Part shown: positions 41,011-50,377 of the stretch, in pieces
How positions within the stretch are numbered: position 1 is the first letter of the stretch
Layout: the number at the start of each line of letters is the position of its first letter
NCBI RefSeq assembly: GCF_021650935.1
Contig: NZ_CP091244.1
Span: 2,480,001 to 2,544,000 of the forward strand
Direction: 5' to 3'
Length of the DNA: 64,000 bases
From: Thiothrix winogradskyi
Lineage (GTDB): Bacteria > Pseudomonadota > Gammaproteobacteria > Thiotrichales > Thiotrichaceae
Notes under the pieces: model-generated
Databases searched by the model: none
Seen by the model: only the letters and a program-made list of their open reading frames with translations
What the model was told of the DNA's origin: nothing
Made by a program: the position numbers and the translations under genes

Positions 41011-42242
41011 CCAGATTTATCCAGCAAATGAATCCAGTGCATCACCGGTAAATCACTGCCTTCCTGCAAATGCGTCTGGCAGCCGATATTGGCAGTAACA
41101 ATCGCTTCGGGCGCGTTTGCCGTCAGGTTGGCTAATTTATTGCGCCGCAATTGCTGGGAAAGTTCCGGCTGCAAAATCGAATACGTACCCGCTGAACCGC
41201 AACACAAGTGTTCGTCCGCCACGGGGACGAGTACATAGCCGCAGTCTGTGAGGATATTTTCCACCACACCGCGAATCTTTTGCCCGTGTTGCAAGGTGCA
41301 GGGTGGATGCCATGCAACTTTAGTGGCTTGGGCAGGGGCGAGTTGCTGGTAATTTTCTTTGGCAATGATTTCGGCAATGTCTTTGCACAAGTTGGAAATG
41401 CGCTCGGCTTTAATGCCGTATTCGGGGTCGTGACGCAGGTGGTGAGCGTACTCTTTCACCATCACCCCACACCCGCTGGCAGTGGTAACAATCGCTTCAA
41501 CACCGCCGCCTTGTTTGGACAGGTAAGGCCACCATGCGTCGATATTGCGCTTCATGTATTCCAACGCATCGTCTGGCGCACCCAAGTGCTGGCTGACCGC
41601 GCCACAGCAACCGGCTTTGGGGGCAACCACTAAACTGATACCCAGTTTGTCTAATACTCGTGCGGTGGCGGCATTGATGTCAGGGGAAAGGGCGGGTTGC
41701 ACGCAACCTTCCAACACCAAAATCCAGCGATCATGACGAGCTTTGGGCCAGTCACCCGCAGGGCGTGGGGCGGTAATTTTGTGGGCGAGTTTCTTAGGCA
41801 GCAGGGGTTTGAAGGTACGCCCCAGTGTTAAGCCCAAACTGAATAGGTTGGTTTTAGGCAAAAACGTGCGTAACCGTTTGCGCAAGGTGCTATCAGCGCG
41901 GTCACGCCCGACGTGCTCTTCGGCGAGATGCCGCCCAATATCCAGTAACTTGCCGTATTCCACGCCAGAGGGGCAGGTGGTTTCGCAACTGCGGCACAGC
42001 AAGCAACGGTCAAGGTGTTGCAGGGTTTTGCGCCCGCTGTCTGGGGTATTTTCCAGATTGCCTTCCATCAGTTGTTTGATGAGGTAAATACGCCCGCGTG
42101 GGCCGTCGTTTTCATCGCCAAGCAATTGATACGTGGGGCAGGTGGCATTGCAAAAGCCGCAGTGTACGCAGCGGCGCAAAATGTCTTCGGCAACTTTGCC
42201 TGCCGAGGTGTGCCGCAGTGCGGAGAGTATCTGGGTTTGCAT
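41007..42242 (-). CDS. glcF: Glycolate oxidase iron-sulfur subunit
   Basis: The 411 aa protein has two N-terminal 4Fe-4S motifs, CVHCGFCNATCPTY (about 26-39) and CLLCRSCETTCPSG (about 79-92), and two CCG-type repeats in the C-terminal half: PKAGCCGAVSQHLG and DEHLCCGSAGTYSI. This is the standard GlcF layout; it passes electrons from the GlcD flavin to the quinone pool. Its start overlaps the glcE stop (TAATG at 42242-42244). Confidence 0.95.
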   Translation of the reverse strand: MQTQILSALRHTSAGKVAEDILRRCVHCGFCNATCPTYQLLGDENDGPRGRIYLIKQLMEGNLENTPDSGRKTLQHLDRCLLCRSCETTCPSGVEYGKLLDIGRHLAEEHVGRDRADSTLRKRLRTFLPKTNLFSLGLTLGRTFKPLLPKKLAHKITAPRPAGDWPKARHDRWILVLEGCVQPALSPDINAATARVLDKLGISLVVAPKAGCCGAVSQHLGAPDDALEYMKRNIDAWWPYLSKQGGGVEAIVTTASGCGVMVKEYAHHLRHDPEYGIKAERISNLCKDIAEIIAKENYQQLAPAQATKVAWHPPCTLQHGQKIRGVVENILTDCGYVLVPVADEHLCCGSAGTYSILQPELSQQLRRNKLANLTANAPEAIVTANIGCQTHLQEGSDLPVMHWIHLLDKSG

Positions 42243-43315
42243 TACCAGTCCTTGTACATTCGACCAGGGTTGAAAATACCGTGCGGATCCATCGCCTGTT
42301 TCAAGCGTTGTTGCACATTGCGTAAATTATCAGGCAGTGGATGGAAGGGGTTAACCCCCGGCAAACTGCCGCGATATACCGTGGCGTGACCGCTGCCCTT
42401 ATGCGCAATATTGCGGATCAAATTGACCGGAATATTGGTGTAGACCCAACGCTGTGAGCCGCCCCATTCCACCAAAGAATTACCTTCCAAACGGCTGATA
42501 ACGCTGGTGGCTGGCGGGAACGATAAGCGCCACAGTGGGCGGTCGTATTGCTGGAAAAATTCGTGGGTTTGGTTACGCAAGGCTAACCAGAATTCGTCGG
42601 CATTATTAATCGCTTCGCCGCCAATTTTCCGGTGCGAGGCAAACACATGGCTGGGTACGCCACTCAGCCGCAGGTAGAGGCAACCGTCAAAATAACAGGT
42701 AGCGCTCAAGGGAAAAGTGGAGCGGCGCATGGTGGTGGTGAGTTCAAACGCCTCTTCGCTGGGCATATCCAACGCTAGGGTCAGCTCGGTAACGGGACGC
42801 GGCATGACTTTCAGCGAGACTTCCAGAATGATTCCGAGTGTTCCCATTGAGCCGGTAATCAGCCGTGAAATGTCGTAACCGGCAACGTTTTTCATGACTT
42901 GCCCGCCAAAGCTTGCCACTTTGCCGTAGCCGGTGATCAGTTTCACGCCGAGTACATGGTCACGCACCGAGCCTGCCCAAGGGCGGGCGGGGCCGGATAA
43001 ACCCGCTGCGACCACGCCGCCGATGGTGGAGGTTGCGCTGAAACAGGGCGGTTCAAATGCCAGTTTCTGCCCATTGGCGGCCAGCAAGACTTCAATGTCT
43101 TGCAGGCGTGTCCCGGCACGGGCGGTGATGCACAACTCCGAGGGTTCGTAAGCAATCACCCCGGTGTGCGGGGAAACTTGCAACGCTGTGCCGTTGGTTT
43201 CATTGCCGTAAAAGGCTTTGCTGCCACCGCCGATAATGGTTAACGGTTGGTTTGCAGCAATCCCTGCTACGACCTGTTCTTGCAATGTTGAGGTTATATC
43301 GTTATCAGCAATCAT
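42242..43315 (-). CDS. glcE: Glycolate oxidase FAD-binding subunit
   Basis: The 357 aa protein carries the PCMH-type FAD-binding fold: LTIIGGGSKAFYGNE, TARAGTRLQDIEVLLA, TIGGVVAAGLSGPARPWAGS and the phosphate-binding GYDISRLITGSMGTLGIILE. It is shorter than GlcD at the C-terminal oxidase cap, as expected for GlcE. It lies 12 bp after glcD and overlaps glcF. Together the three form membrane-associated glycolate dehydrogenase (glycolate to glyoxylate). Confidence 0.94.
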   Translation of the reverse strand: MIADNDITSTLQEQVVAGIAANQPLTIIGGGSKAFYGNETNGTALQVSPHTGVIAYEPSELCITARAGTRLQDIEVLLAANGQKLAFEPPCFSATSTIGGVVAAGLSGPARPWAGSVRDHVLGVKLITGYGKVASFGGQVMKNVAGYDISRLITGSMGTLGIILEVSLKVMPRPVTELTLALDMPSEEAFELTTTMRRSTFPLSATCYFDGCLYLRLSGVPSHVFASHRKIGGEAINNADEFWLALRNQTHEFFQQYDRPLWRLSFPPATSVISRLEGNSLVEWGGSQRWVYTNIPVNLIRNIAHKGSGHATVYRGSLPGVNPFHPLPDNLRNVQQRLKQAMDPHGIFNPGRMYKDW

Positions 43316-43327
43316 ATCAGGCCCGAA

Positions 43328-44797
43328 TCAAAATCTTGGCAGTTCAGGATGGGAAAGCTGCCCGTGATGGACATGCATTGCACCCAGTTCTGCGCAACGG
43401 TGCAAGGTAGGGACAGCTTTTCCGGGGTTCAGTAATTCGTCAGGGTCGAATGCACGTTTGACGGCATGGAAGACTTCGAGTTCGGCTTCGCCAAATTGCA
43501 CACACATCGAGTCCAGCTTTTCATGCCCAACGCCGTGTTCGCCCGTAATAGAGCCTCCGACTTTAACACATAATTCCAGAATATCGGCACCGAAACGTTC
43601 GGCTTTTTCCAATTCACCAGCACGATTGGCATCATAAAGAATCAGTGGGTGTAAATTGCCATCACCCGCGTGGAACACATTCGCAACCCCTAAGCCGTAT
43701 TGCTGGGAATAGTCATTAATTTTGTTCAATACGTGCGCTAGATGTTTGCGGGGAATCGTGCCATCCATGCAGTAATAATCCGGGGAGATGCGCCCCACTG
43801 CGGGGAATGCGGCTTTGCGCCCTGCCCACAAACGGGCGCGTTCGGCGGCGGTTTTGGCAATGTGAATCGTGCCAGCGCGGTGATTTTTGAGAATGGCACT
43901 GACGCGGGCAACTTGTTCGCTGACTTCATCTTCGGTGCCATCGAGTTCACACAGCAAGATAGCGTTCGCGTCAATCGGGTAGCCTGCGTGGATGAAATCT
44001 TCGGCGGCACGAATCGCGGGGTTATCCATCATCTCCAAACCAGCCGGGATAATGCCCTTGCTGATAATCGCGGCTACTGCATCACCGGCATCATTCACCG
44101 CTGCGAAATCTGCCATTAACACTTGCACGGTATCGGGTTTGACGGTGAGTTTGACCAATACTTCGACGACCACGCCCAACATGCCTTCCGAACCGGTCAG
44201 CAATGCGAGTAAATCGTAGCCGGGGGTGTCTTGGCGGTCATTGCCGATGGTCATGAGTTCGCCATCAATGGTGACGAGTTTGATTTCGAGAACATTGTGT
44301 ACCGTTAAACCGTATTTCAGGCAATGTACTCCGCCGGAATTTTCCGCGACATTTCCGCCAATCGAGCAGGCAATTTGTGACGACGGGTCGGGGGCGTAAA
44401 ACAGCCCTAAGTGATCCACCGCTTGGCTGATCGCGAGGTTGCGTACCCCCGGTTGCACACGGGCGTGCAAATTGGCAGTGTCAATTTCCAAGATTTGTTT
44501 GAAACGCGCCAGACTCAACACAATGCCGTTTTCGTGAGGCAGCGCCCCGCCGGAAAGCCCCGTACCCGCCCCGCGTGCTACCACCGGCACTTTCAGGCGC
44601 GAGCACGTTTTGAGGATCAATTGAACTTGCTCAGTGGTGGTAGGCAAGACCACGGCGAGGGGCAAATGCCGGTAAGCGGTCAAACCATCGCACTCATAAG
44701 GGTGCAGATCTTCCTTCGCGCTGAGGATCGCATCCTCCGGCAAAATGTCTTTGAGTTGCTGTAGCAACGTTTGCTTGGGGGCTGTGGCAGTGTTCAC
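43328..44797 (-). CDS. glcD: Glycolate oxidase catalytic flavoprotein subunit
   Basis: About 489 aa if the GTG at 44797 (behind AAGGTCAG) is the start; an upstream TTG at 44833 would add 12 residues. The FAD domain has VVARGAGTGLSGGALPHENG, SQIACSIGGNVAENSGGVHC and GSEGMLGVVVEVLVKL; the C-terminal cap has NVFHAGDGNLHPLILYD and GSITGEHGVGHEKLDSM with the active-site histidines. Oxidises glycolate to glyoxylate. In an autotroph this serves phosphoglycolate salvage; no glcB or glcC is present here. Confidence 0.95.
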   Translation of the reverse strand: MNTATAPKQTLLQQLKDILPEDAILSAKEDLHPYECDGLTAYRHLPLAVVLPTTTEQVQLILKTCSRLKVPVVARGAGTGLSGGALPHENGIVLSLARFKQILEIDTANLHARVQPGVRNLAISQAVDHLGLFYAPDPSSQIACSIGGNVAENSGGVHCLKYGLTVHNVLEIKLVTIDGELMTIGNDRQDTPGYDLLALLTGSEGMLGVVVEVLVKLTVKPDTVQVLMADFAAVNDAGDAVAAIISKGIIPAGLEMMDNPAIRAAEDFIHAGYPIDANAILLCELDGTEDEVSEQVARVSAILKNHRAGTIHIAKTAAERARLWAGRKAAFPAVGRISPDYYCMDGTIPRKHLAHVLNKINDYSQQYGLGVANVFHAGDGNLHPLILYDANRAGELEKAERFGADILELCVKVGGSITGEHGVGHEKLDSMCVQFGEAELEVFHAVKRAFDPDELLNPGKAVPTLHRCAELGAMHVHHGQLSHPELPRF

Positions 44798-44876
44798 TGA
44801 AATAATCTGACCTTGGCTAATTGTGTTATGCAACCACTACTGTAGCGTATTTCCAACAGAAAATTAATATCTGTGG

Positions 44877-46202
44877 CTAAACGGCAGCAACCTGCGCAAA
44901 CAACTCACCCACGTCCACCCGCGCCCGCAGCTTCGCCGCCAGCAAATACAGGCCGCCCAGCTTGCGGTGCAAAAACAACGCATCCGCAGGCGGCGTGTGC
45001 CAATAATCCTGTTCCATGCTCAATGCCATACCCCCATCGCGGATACGGCTGGCGAGATTCGAGGTGCCAAAATCATACGCACCTTGCCAGCGTAACGGTT
45101 CGCAGGCTTGGGCAAATAAATCCAGTACCGCTTCGCGTTGTTCGGGTTTGATGTATTCCTGAAAGAAACCGATTTGCACCGCCCCCGCCTCTATCATGGC
45201 AAGATCCCGTTGCACCGCGCCTTGCATCAGTTGCCGATAACCTTCAGCAATGGTGGCGGGGTATGCACGGGTTGCACCAAAGTCCAGCAAAATCAATTGC
45301 CGGGTGTCACGGTCGTAACGGTAATTGGCGAAATTCGGGTCGGTCTGCACCAGCCGGAACTGGAAAATTTCGCGGAATAACAAATCCATTAGCAAAGTTA
45401 TCAAACGATCCCGTTCTTCCTGTGGCGCATTGCTCAGCGATTCAATCGGCACACCGCCAATGTGCGTCATTGCCAGAATATTCACGGTGGTGAAATCGTC
45501 ATGCACGGCAGCCAGGGTGAATTCGGGGCTATCCGCCAGCAGGGTTTGGTAATGCTGCATGTGCGCGGCTTCCTGCAAATAATCGGCTTCCTGATGCAAT
45601 TGCTGCTTGGCTTCTTCCAATAGGTGTTGGTAGTCCACGCCTTTGGGGATCAAGCCGGAAATCCGTAGCAGGGTGGCGACATTATCCACGTCACTGCTGA
45701 TGCTTTCGCGCACACCGGGGTACTGAATTTTCAGTGCCAGATGCCGCCCGTCTTTGGTGTGCGCCGAATGCACTTGCCCAATCGAAGCCGCTGCTAAGGG
45801 TTGAAACGAGAACTGTTGGAAGCGGGCGTTCCAGCCCTTGCCCCAGTTGTCATCCAGCACTTTTGCCAACTGGCTCAGGGGCATGGGTTTGGCGTCGGAG
45901 CGCAATTGCGCGAGTATCTCGGTAAGTTCGGCGGGCAACATATCGCCTGCATCCATCGACAGCAATTGCCCTACTTTCATGGCAGCACCGCGCAGCCGTG
46001 AGAGTTCGGCAGCAACGCGCTTGGCATTGGCAGGAGTCAGCAGCAAATCGCTGACTGTGGGGCGATTGCCTTGCGCGAGTTGCCGCGCACCTTCGGCGAT
46101 CATACCGCCTGCAACCCCCGTGGCGAGTGAACCGAGACGCGCCATGCGGGCAAAACGTCCGGCAGGGACGCTGGCATTGTGTTTTTCGTCGATAGTGCTC
46201 AT
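44877..46202 (-). CDS. ABC1/UbiB-family atypical kinase
   Basis: The 441 aa protein has the KxGQ motif of the family in RGAAMKVGQLLSMD (about 70-83), the Ala-rich loop AAASIGQVHSA in place of a usual P-loop, the invariant lysine in LALKIQYPGV, the E-D region EADYLQEAAHM and the metal aspartate in LILLDFGATR. Members support ubiquinone synthesis or lipid homeostasis through an ATPase activity. It lacks the long C-terminal membrane helices of UbiB proper, so it is closer to the shorter AarF/ABC1 group. Divergent from sufB across a 260-bp gap. Confidence 0.88.
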   Translation of the reverse strand: MSTIDEKHNASVPAGRFARMARLGSLATGVAGGMIAEGARQLAQGNRPTVSDLLLTPANAKRVAAELSRLRGAAMKVGQLLSMDAGDMLPAELTEILAQLRSDAKPMPLSQLAKVLDDNWGKGWNARFQQFSFQPLAAASIGQVHSAHTKDGRHLALKIQYPGVRESISSDVDNVATLLRISGLIPKGVDYQHLLEEAKQQLHQEADYLQEAAHMQHYQTLLADSPEFTLAAVHDDFTTVNILAMTHIGGVPIESLSNAPQEERDRLITLLMDLLFREIFQFRLVQTDPNFANYRYDRDTRQLILLDFGATRAYPATIAEGYRQLMQGAVQRDLAMIEAGAVQIGFFQEYIKPEQREAVLDLFAQACEPLRWQGAYDFGTSNLASRIRDGGMALSMEQDYWHTPPADALFLHRKLGGLYLLAAKLRARVDVGELFAQVAAV

Positions 46203-46364
46203 GGCAGTTTCACCAGTTCTAGGTGTTCAGGATTTCCGTTGTCCTGAATCATAATACACCCGCGCCCGCTATTGGAAATTTGCCCTTGCCCAGAAGGTCG
46301 AAAAGTAGCTGGCTATATAGCGGCAACAATCCCCTGGTGTGCAGCGGTCTTTTCCTACTAAATT

Positions 46365-46392
46365 ACTCGGAATAGTTGTACAACTTACGAGT
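46365..46392. promoter_or_regulatory. Palindrome upstream of the suf operon, possible operator
   Basis: The centre AGTTGTACAACT (46374-46385) is a perfect 12-bp palindrome, flanked by ACTCG on the left and CGAGT on the right at slightly unequal spacing. It lies about 75 bp upstream of sufB, in the 260-bp region shared with the divergent kinase gene. It does not match the IscR type 1 or type 2 consensus I know. No regulator gene is adjacent. Confidence 0.5.
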
Positions 46393-46462
46393 CTATTTGC
46401 GCCTCAGTGGCAGCCTGTTTATATTGTTGATGAAATCAGTCAACTATTAGAGGTGGTGAGCG

Positions 46463-47911
46463 ATGGATGCCGCACAACGACACGTCGAGCAAATGCGCCA
46501 GACAGGTTATGACGCTGGATTTATTACCGCAATTGAATCCGATACCGTCGCACCGGGATTGGATGAGGGCGTTATCCGTTTCATTTCTCAAAAGAAAAAC
46601 GAACCGGAATACATGTTGGAGTGGCGTCTACAAGCCTATCGCAAATGGTTGATGATGGAGGAGCCGCAATGGGCGCACTTGAATTACCCCAAGATTGATT
46701 ATCAGCGAATCTCCTATTTTTCAGCCCCGAAGTCTGTCAAAGATGCCCCTAAAAGTTTGGATGAGATTGACCCGGAATTATTACGCACCTACGAAAAACT
46801 CGGCATTCCGTTGCAGGAACAGAAAATGTTGGTGGGCATTGCCGTAGATGCTGTGTTTGATAGCGTGTCGGTTGCCACGACTTTCCGCAAGCAATTAGCT
46901 GATGCCGGGGTTATTTTCTGTTCGATTTCGGAAGCGATGCGTGAGTATCCCGATTTAGTGCGCCAATACCTCGGTACGGTTGTACCGCAAATGGATAACT
47001 ATTTTGCGGCATTAAATGCGGCAGTGTTTACCGACGGCACGTTTGTTTACATACCGCCGGGGGTGCGCTGCCCAATGGAGCTTTCCACGTATTTTCGCAT
47101 CAATGAGCGTAATACCGGTCAGTTTGAACGCACGTTGATCATTGCGGATAAAGGCAGTTACGTCAGCTATCTGGAAGGTTGTACAGCGCCGCAACGCGAT
47201 GAAAATCAGCTTCATGCTGCGGTGGTTGAATTGGTGGCACTGGAAGATGCTCAGATTAAATATTCTACCGTACAAAATTGGTATCCCGGTGATGAAACCG
47301 GCAAGGGCGGTATTTACAATTTCGTCACCAAGCGCGGGGTGTGTGCGGGGGCGCGAGCCAAGATTTCGTGGACACAAGTCGAAACCGGTTCAGCCATTAC
47401 GTGGAAATACCCCAGTTGCATTCTCAAAGGTGACGATTCAGTGGGTGAGTTTTATTCGGTAGCTGTTACCCGTGGCGCACAGCAAGCTGATACCGGCACG
47501 AAAATGTTCCATATTGGTAAAAATACGCGCAGCACAATTGTCTCCAAAGGCATTTCTGCTGACCGTGGGCAAAATACTTACCGTGGATTGGTTCGCATGA
47601 ATAGAGGCGCGGAAAATGCTCGTAACCACACGCAGTGCGATTCATTGCTGATCGGTGATAAATGCGGGGCGCACACCTTCCCGTATATCGAAGTGGTTAA
47701 CCCCACCGCCAAAGTGGAACACGAAGCGACGACCTCCAAAATTGGTGAGGATCAATTGTTTTACTGCCGCCAACGCGGTTTATCCCAAGAAGACGCTGTG
47801 TCGATGATTATCAATGGCTTCTGCAAGGAAGTCTTTAAAGAGTTGCCGATGGAATTTGCGGTAGAAGCACGCAAATTGTTGGAGATTAGTCTGGAAGGCG
47901 CAGTAGGTTAA
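46463..47911 (+). CDS. sufB: Fe-S cluster assembly scaffold SufB
   Basis: The 482 aa protein has the N-terminal SufB region (PEYMLEWRLQAYRKWLMMEE, LNYPKIDYQRISYFSAPK) and the beta-helix core with FVYIPPGVRCPMELSTYFRI, SYVSYLEGCTAPQRDENQLH and NHTQCDSLLIGDKCGAHTFP, which supply the cysteine, histidine and glutamate ligands of the nascent cluster. SufB pairs with SufD and the SufC ATPase. The start follows GAGGTGG. It is the first gene of sufB-C-D-T-E. The gap before it (46203-46462) holds the palindrome and presumably the promoter. Confidence 0.97.
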   Translation: MDAAQRHVEQMRQTGYDAGFITAIESDTVAPGLDEGVIRFISQKKNEPEYMLEWRLQAYRKWLMMEEPQWAHLNYPKIDYQRISYFSAPKSVKDAPKSLDEIDPELLRTYEKLGIPLQEQKMLVGIAVDAVFDSVSVATTFRKQLADAGVIFCSISEAMREYPDLVRQYLGTVVPQMDNYFAALNAAVFTDGTFVYIPPGVRCPMELSTYFRINERNTGQFERTLIIADKGSYVSYLEGCTAPQRDENQLHAAVVELVALEDAQIKYSTVQNWYPGDETGKGGIYNFVTKRGVCAGARAKISWTQVETGSAITWKYPSCILKGDDSVGEFYSVAVTRGAQQADTGTKMFHIGKNTRSTIVSKGISADRGQNTYRGLVRMNRGAENARNHTQCDSLLIGDKCGAHTFPYIEVVNPTAKVEHEATTSKIGEDQLFYCRQRGLSQEDAVSMIINGFCKEVFKELPMEFAVEARKLLEISLEGAVG

Positions 47912-47926
47912 ACAGGAGAAAATACC

Positions 47927-48682
47927 ATGTTAAAAGTCAATGATTTACACGCCAGTATCAATGGCAAGCCTATTTTGCAGGGTTTGAATCTCACCATTAA
48001 CCCCGGTGAAATCCACGCCATTATGGGACCAAACGGTTCGGGAAAAAGCACGTTGTCGAAAGTGTTGGCAGGGCGTGAAGAGTACGTTGTTACTAGCGGT
48101 AGCATTACTTACAAGGGGCAAGATTTGCTGGCACTTGCGCCAGAAGAACGTGCTCATCAAGGTATTTTCATGGCATTTCAGTATCCCGTGGAAATCCCCG
48201 GCGTTAACAACACCTATTTTATGCACCAATCGCTGAATGCGATTCGTACCGCACGCGGTGAGCCGGAACTGAATTCGGTGGATTTTATGCGTTTAGTGCG
48301 CAGTAAGCTCAAATTGCTGAACATGGACGAGGGTTTGCTTAAGCGTTACGTCAATACCGGCTTTTCCGGTGGCGAGATGAAGCGCAACGAAATCTTACAA
48401 ATGAGCTTGTTGGAACCTACTTTGGCGATTTTAGATGAAACCGATTCGGGTTTGGATATTGACGCGCTCAAGATTGTAGCACAAGGCGTGAATAATCTGC
48501 GTAGCCCAGAACGTTCCCTGTTGGTGATTACCCATTACCAACGCTTGCTCGACTACATCCAGCCTGACGTAGTACACGTATTGAGCGGTGGGAAAATTGT
48601 CCGTAGTGGCGATAAATCGTTGGCGCTGGAACTTGAAGACAAAGGCTATGGCTGGATTCAGGACTATCGGGAGGCGGCATGA
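47927..48682 (+). CDS. sufC: Fe-S assembly ATPase SufC
   Basis: The 251 aa ABC-type ATPase has Walker A IMGPNGSGKSTLSKVL (about 35-50), the signature NTGFSGGEMKRNEIL, Walker B LAILDETDSGLD and the switch histidine in VITHYQRLLDYI. It energises the SufBCD complex. It lies 15 bp after sufB behind CAGGAGAAAATACC and overlaps sufD at ATGA. Confidence 0.97.
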   Translation: MLKVNDLHASINGKPILQGLNLTINPGEIHAIMGPNGSGKSTLSKVLAGREEYVVTSGSITYKGQDLLALAPEERAHQGIFMAFQYPVEIPGVNNTYFMHQSLNAIRTARGEPELNSVDFMRLVRSKLKLLNMDEGLLKRYVNTGFSGGEMKRNEILQMSLLEPTLAILDETDSGLDIDALKIVAQGVNNLRSPERSLLVITHYQRLLDYIQPDVVHVLSGGKIVRSGDKSLALELEDKGYGWIQDYREAA

Positions 48683-49986
48683 ACACTTCAGACATCCTGC
48701 AACATTATCGGCAATTGGCAGCCGCCCAAACCACTGTTGCGCACGATTGGCATAATCGCAGGCAGTTGCAAGCGGTGATGCAAGTACAAGAATTGCCATT
48801 ACCGCAACGCCGTCAGGAAAGCTGGCGTTACACGCAACTGCCGCCGTTATTGGATAAAGCGTTTCGACCTGCCAATTTAGAGGAAGATTTGTTGTTTGCC
48901 GATGATATTCAGCAGCTACGTTTAACCTCTGATGAAAGTTTGCGTATTGTCTTGCATAACGGCTTTTTCCTGCCGGAGCTTTCCCAGTTACCTGAAGATG
49001 GCAGTGTACGTATTGAAGCATTGCGTAGTGCCCTCGCAAACGGTGATAAAACCGTACACATGCATCTGGGTGAACTCAGTGGTGAACAGCCGCATCTCTT
49101 CAATGCGCTGAATACAGCCATGCTGGATGAAGGTGTATACCTGCACATTAGTGCTGGCACACGCCTGTCACAGCCGATTGAAATTATCCATGTCAGCCTT
49201 AGCTTTGACAGTGAATACTTGGCGCAGCCGCGTTTATTGGTGGTGGTTGGTGAGGGGGCGCAAGCCAGTCTTGTTGAGCAATATGTGTCCTTGTCGGATG
49301 TGTTTTGCCTGAATAACACCGTTACTGAAATTTTCCTGCAAGCAGATGCCCAGTTGACGCATTCGCGGTTGCAAAATGAAAGCCTGCGCACGCGCCACCT
49401 TGCCAGCCTTTACGTGCAACAAGCACAGGGTAGCCAATACCGTAATACCACGCTGGCATTCGGTGGCGCATGGTCACGCAGCGAGTTTCACGTCAATTTT
49501 AGTGGCAGCGGCGCGACGTGTAACCTCAATGGTTTTTATTTGGCGGGTAACAAACAATCGCACGATATGCATTTAAATGTGGTGCATAACCTCCCCGGAT
49601 GTAATAGCAGCAGTCAGTTTAAAGGCATTTTGTTAGGCAACGGCAAAGCGGTGTTTGATGGCAATATTGAAGTGAAACCGGATGCGCAAAAGACGGATGC
49701 GCGTCTGAGTAATGCTAATTTGTTGCTGTCGCGTGATGCCGAAATCGACACGAAACCTCGGTTAGAAATCTATGCCGATGATGTGCAATGCAGTCATGGC
49801 ACGACTGTCGGGCAAATTGATGCGGAAATGTTGTTTTACCTGCGTTCACGCGGAATTCCGTATTTGCAAGCGATGAGCATGATTTGTGACGGATTTGCGA
49901 GTGAAGTTATCGCCACTTGCGAGCAACCTGATCTCGAAGCACGTGCGCAGCTCTTGCTAACCCAACAACTGGCAACGATGGAGTAG
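48679..49986 (+). CDS. sufD: Fe-S cluster assembly protein SufD
   Basis: The 435 aa protein has an N-terminal helical region (QRRQESWRYTQLPPLLDKAF) and the beta-helix core shared with SufB: VYLHISAGTRLSQPIEIIHV, AFGGAWSRSEFHVNFSGSGA, QSHDMHLNVVHNLPGCNSSS, VQCSHGTTVGQIDAEMLFYL and RSRGIPYLQAMSMICDGF. Typical SufD length. It forms the scaffold with SufB and SufC. Confidence 0.96.
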   Translation: MNTSDILQHYRQLAAAQTTVAHDWHNRRQLQAVMQVQELPLPQRRQESWRYTQLPPLLDKAFRPANLEEDLLFADDIQQLRLTSDESLRIVLHNGFFLPELSQLPEDGSVRIEALRSALANGDKTVHMHLGELSGEQPHLFNALNTAMLDEGVYLHISAGTRLSQPIEIIHVSLSFDSEYLAQPRLLVVVGEGAQASLVEQYVSLSDVFCLNNTVTEIFLQADAQLTHSRLQNESLRTRHLASLYVQQAQGSQYRNTTLAFGGAWSRSEFHVNFSGSGATCNLNGFYLAGNKQSHDMHLNVVHNLPGCNSSSQFKGILLGNGKAVFDGNIEVKPDAQKTDARLSNANLLLSRDAEIDTKPRLEIYADDVQCSHGTTVGQIDAEMLFYLRSRGIPYLQAMSMICDGFASEVIATCEQPDLEARAQLLLTQQLATME

Positions 49987-49987
49987 T

Positions 49988-50368
49988 GTGGCTATGTTTA
50001 AATTATCCCGCTTAGCACGCGCTAACATTGCCGAGCAGCACACAGACGAACAGCAAGCACGGCAGGCGTGGTTGAAACAGGAAGTGATTACCCGCTTGCA
50101 ACAGGTCTATGACCCGGAAATTCCTGTCAATATTTACGACCTTGGCTTGATTTATGCGCTGGATGTCGATGCAAATAATAACGTCCAGATTCAGATGACC
50201 TTAACCAGCCCCGGCTGCCCGGTGGCGGGTAGTTTGCCTGGCAGTGTGGAAGCCGCCGCTCGGTCGGTGGTGCAAGTCAATGAAGTAACAGTGGATTTGG
50301 TATGGCAACCGCCGTGGGATAACTCACGGATGAGCGAAGCAGCTCGCTTACAACTGGATATGTTTTGA
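49988..50368 (+). CDS. sufT: SufT-like DUF59/MIP18 Fe-S maturation protein
   Basis: The 126 aa protein has the DUF59 core: LQQVYDPEIPVNIYDLGLIY (about 37-56) and TLTSPGCPVAGSLPGSVEAA with the conserved cysteine, ending VDLVWQPPWDNSRMSEAARL. Such proteins help mature Fe-S proteins downstream of SufBCD. It takes the place that SufS often holds in the operon. Start GTG 49988 or ATG 49994; GGAG lies just upstream of both. Confidence 0.9.
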   Translation: MAMFKLSRLARANIAEQHTDEQQARQAWLKQEVITRLQQVYDPEIPVNIYDLGLIYALDVDANNNVQIQMTLTSPGCPVAGSLPGSVEAAARSVVQVNEVTVDLVWQPPWDNSRMSEAARLQLDMF

Positions 50369-50377
50369 GGTAAGACA

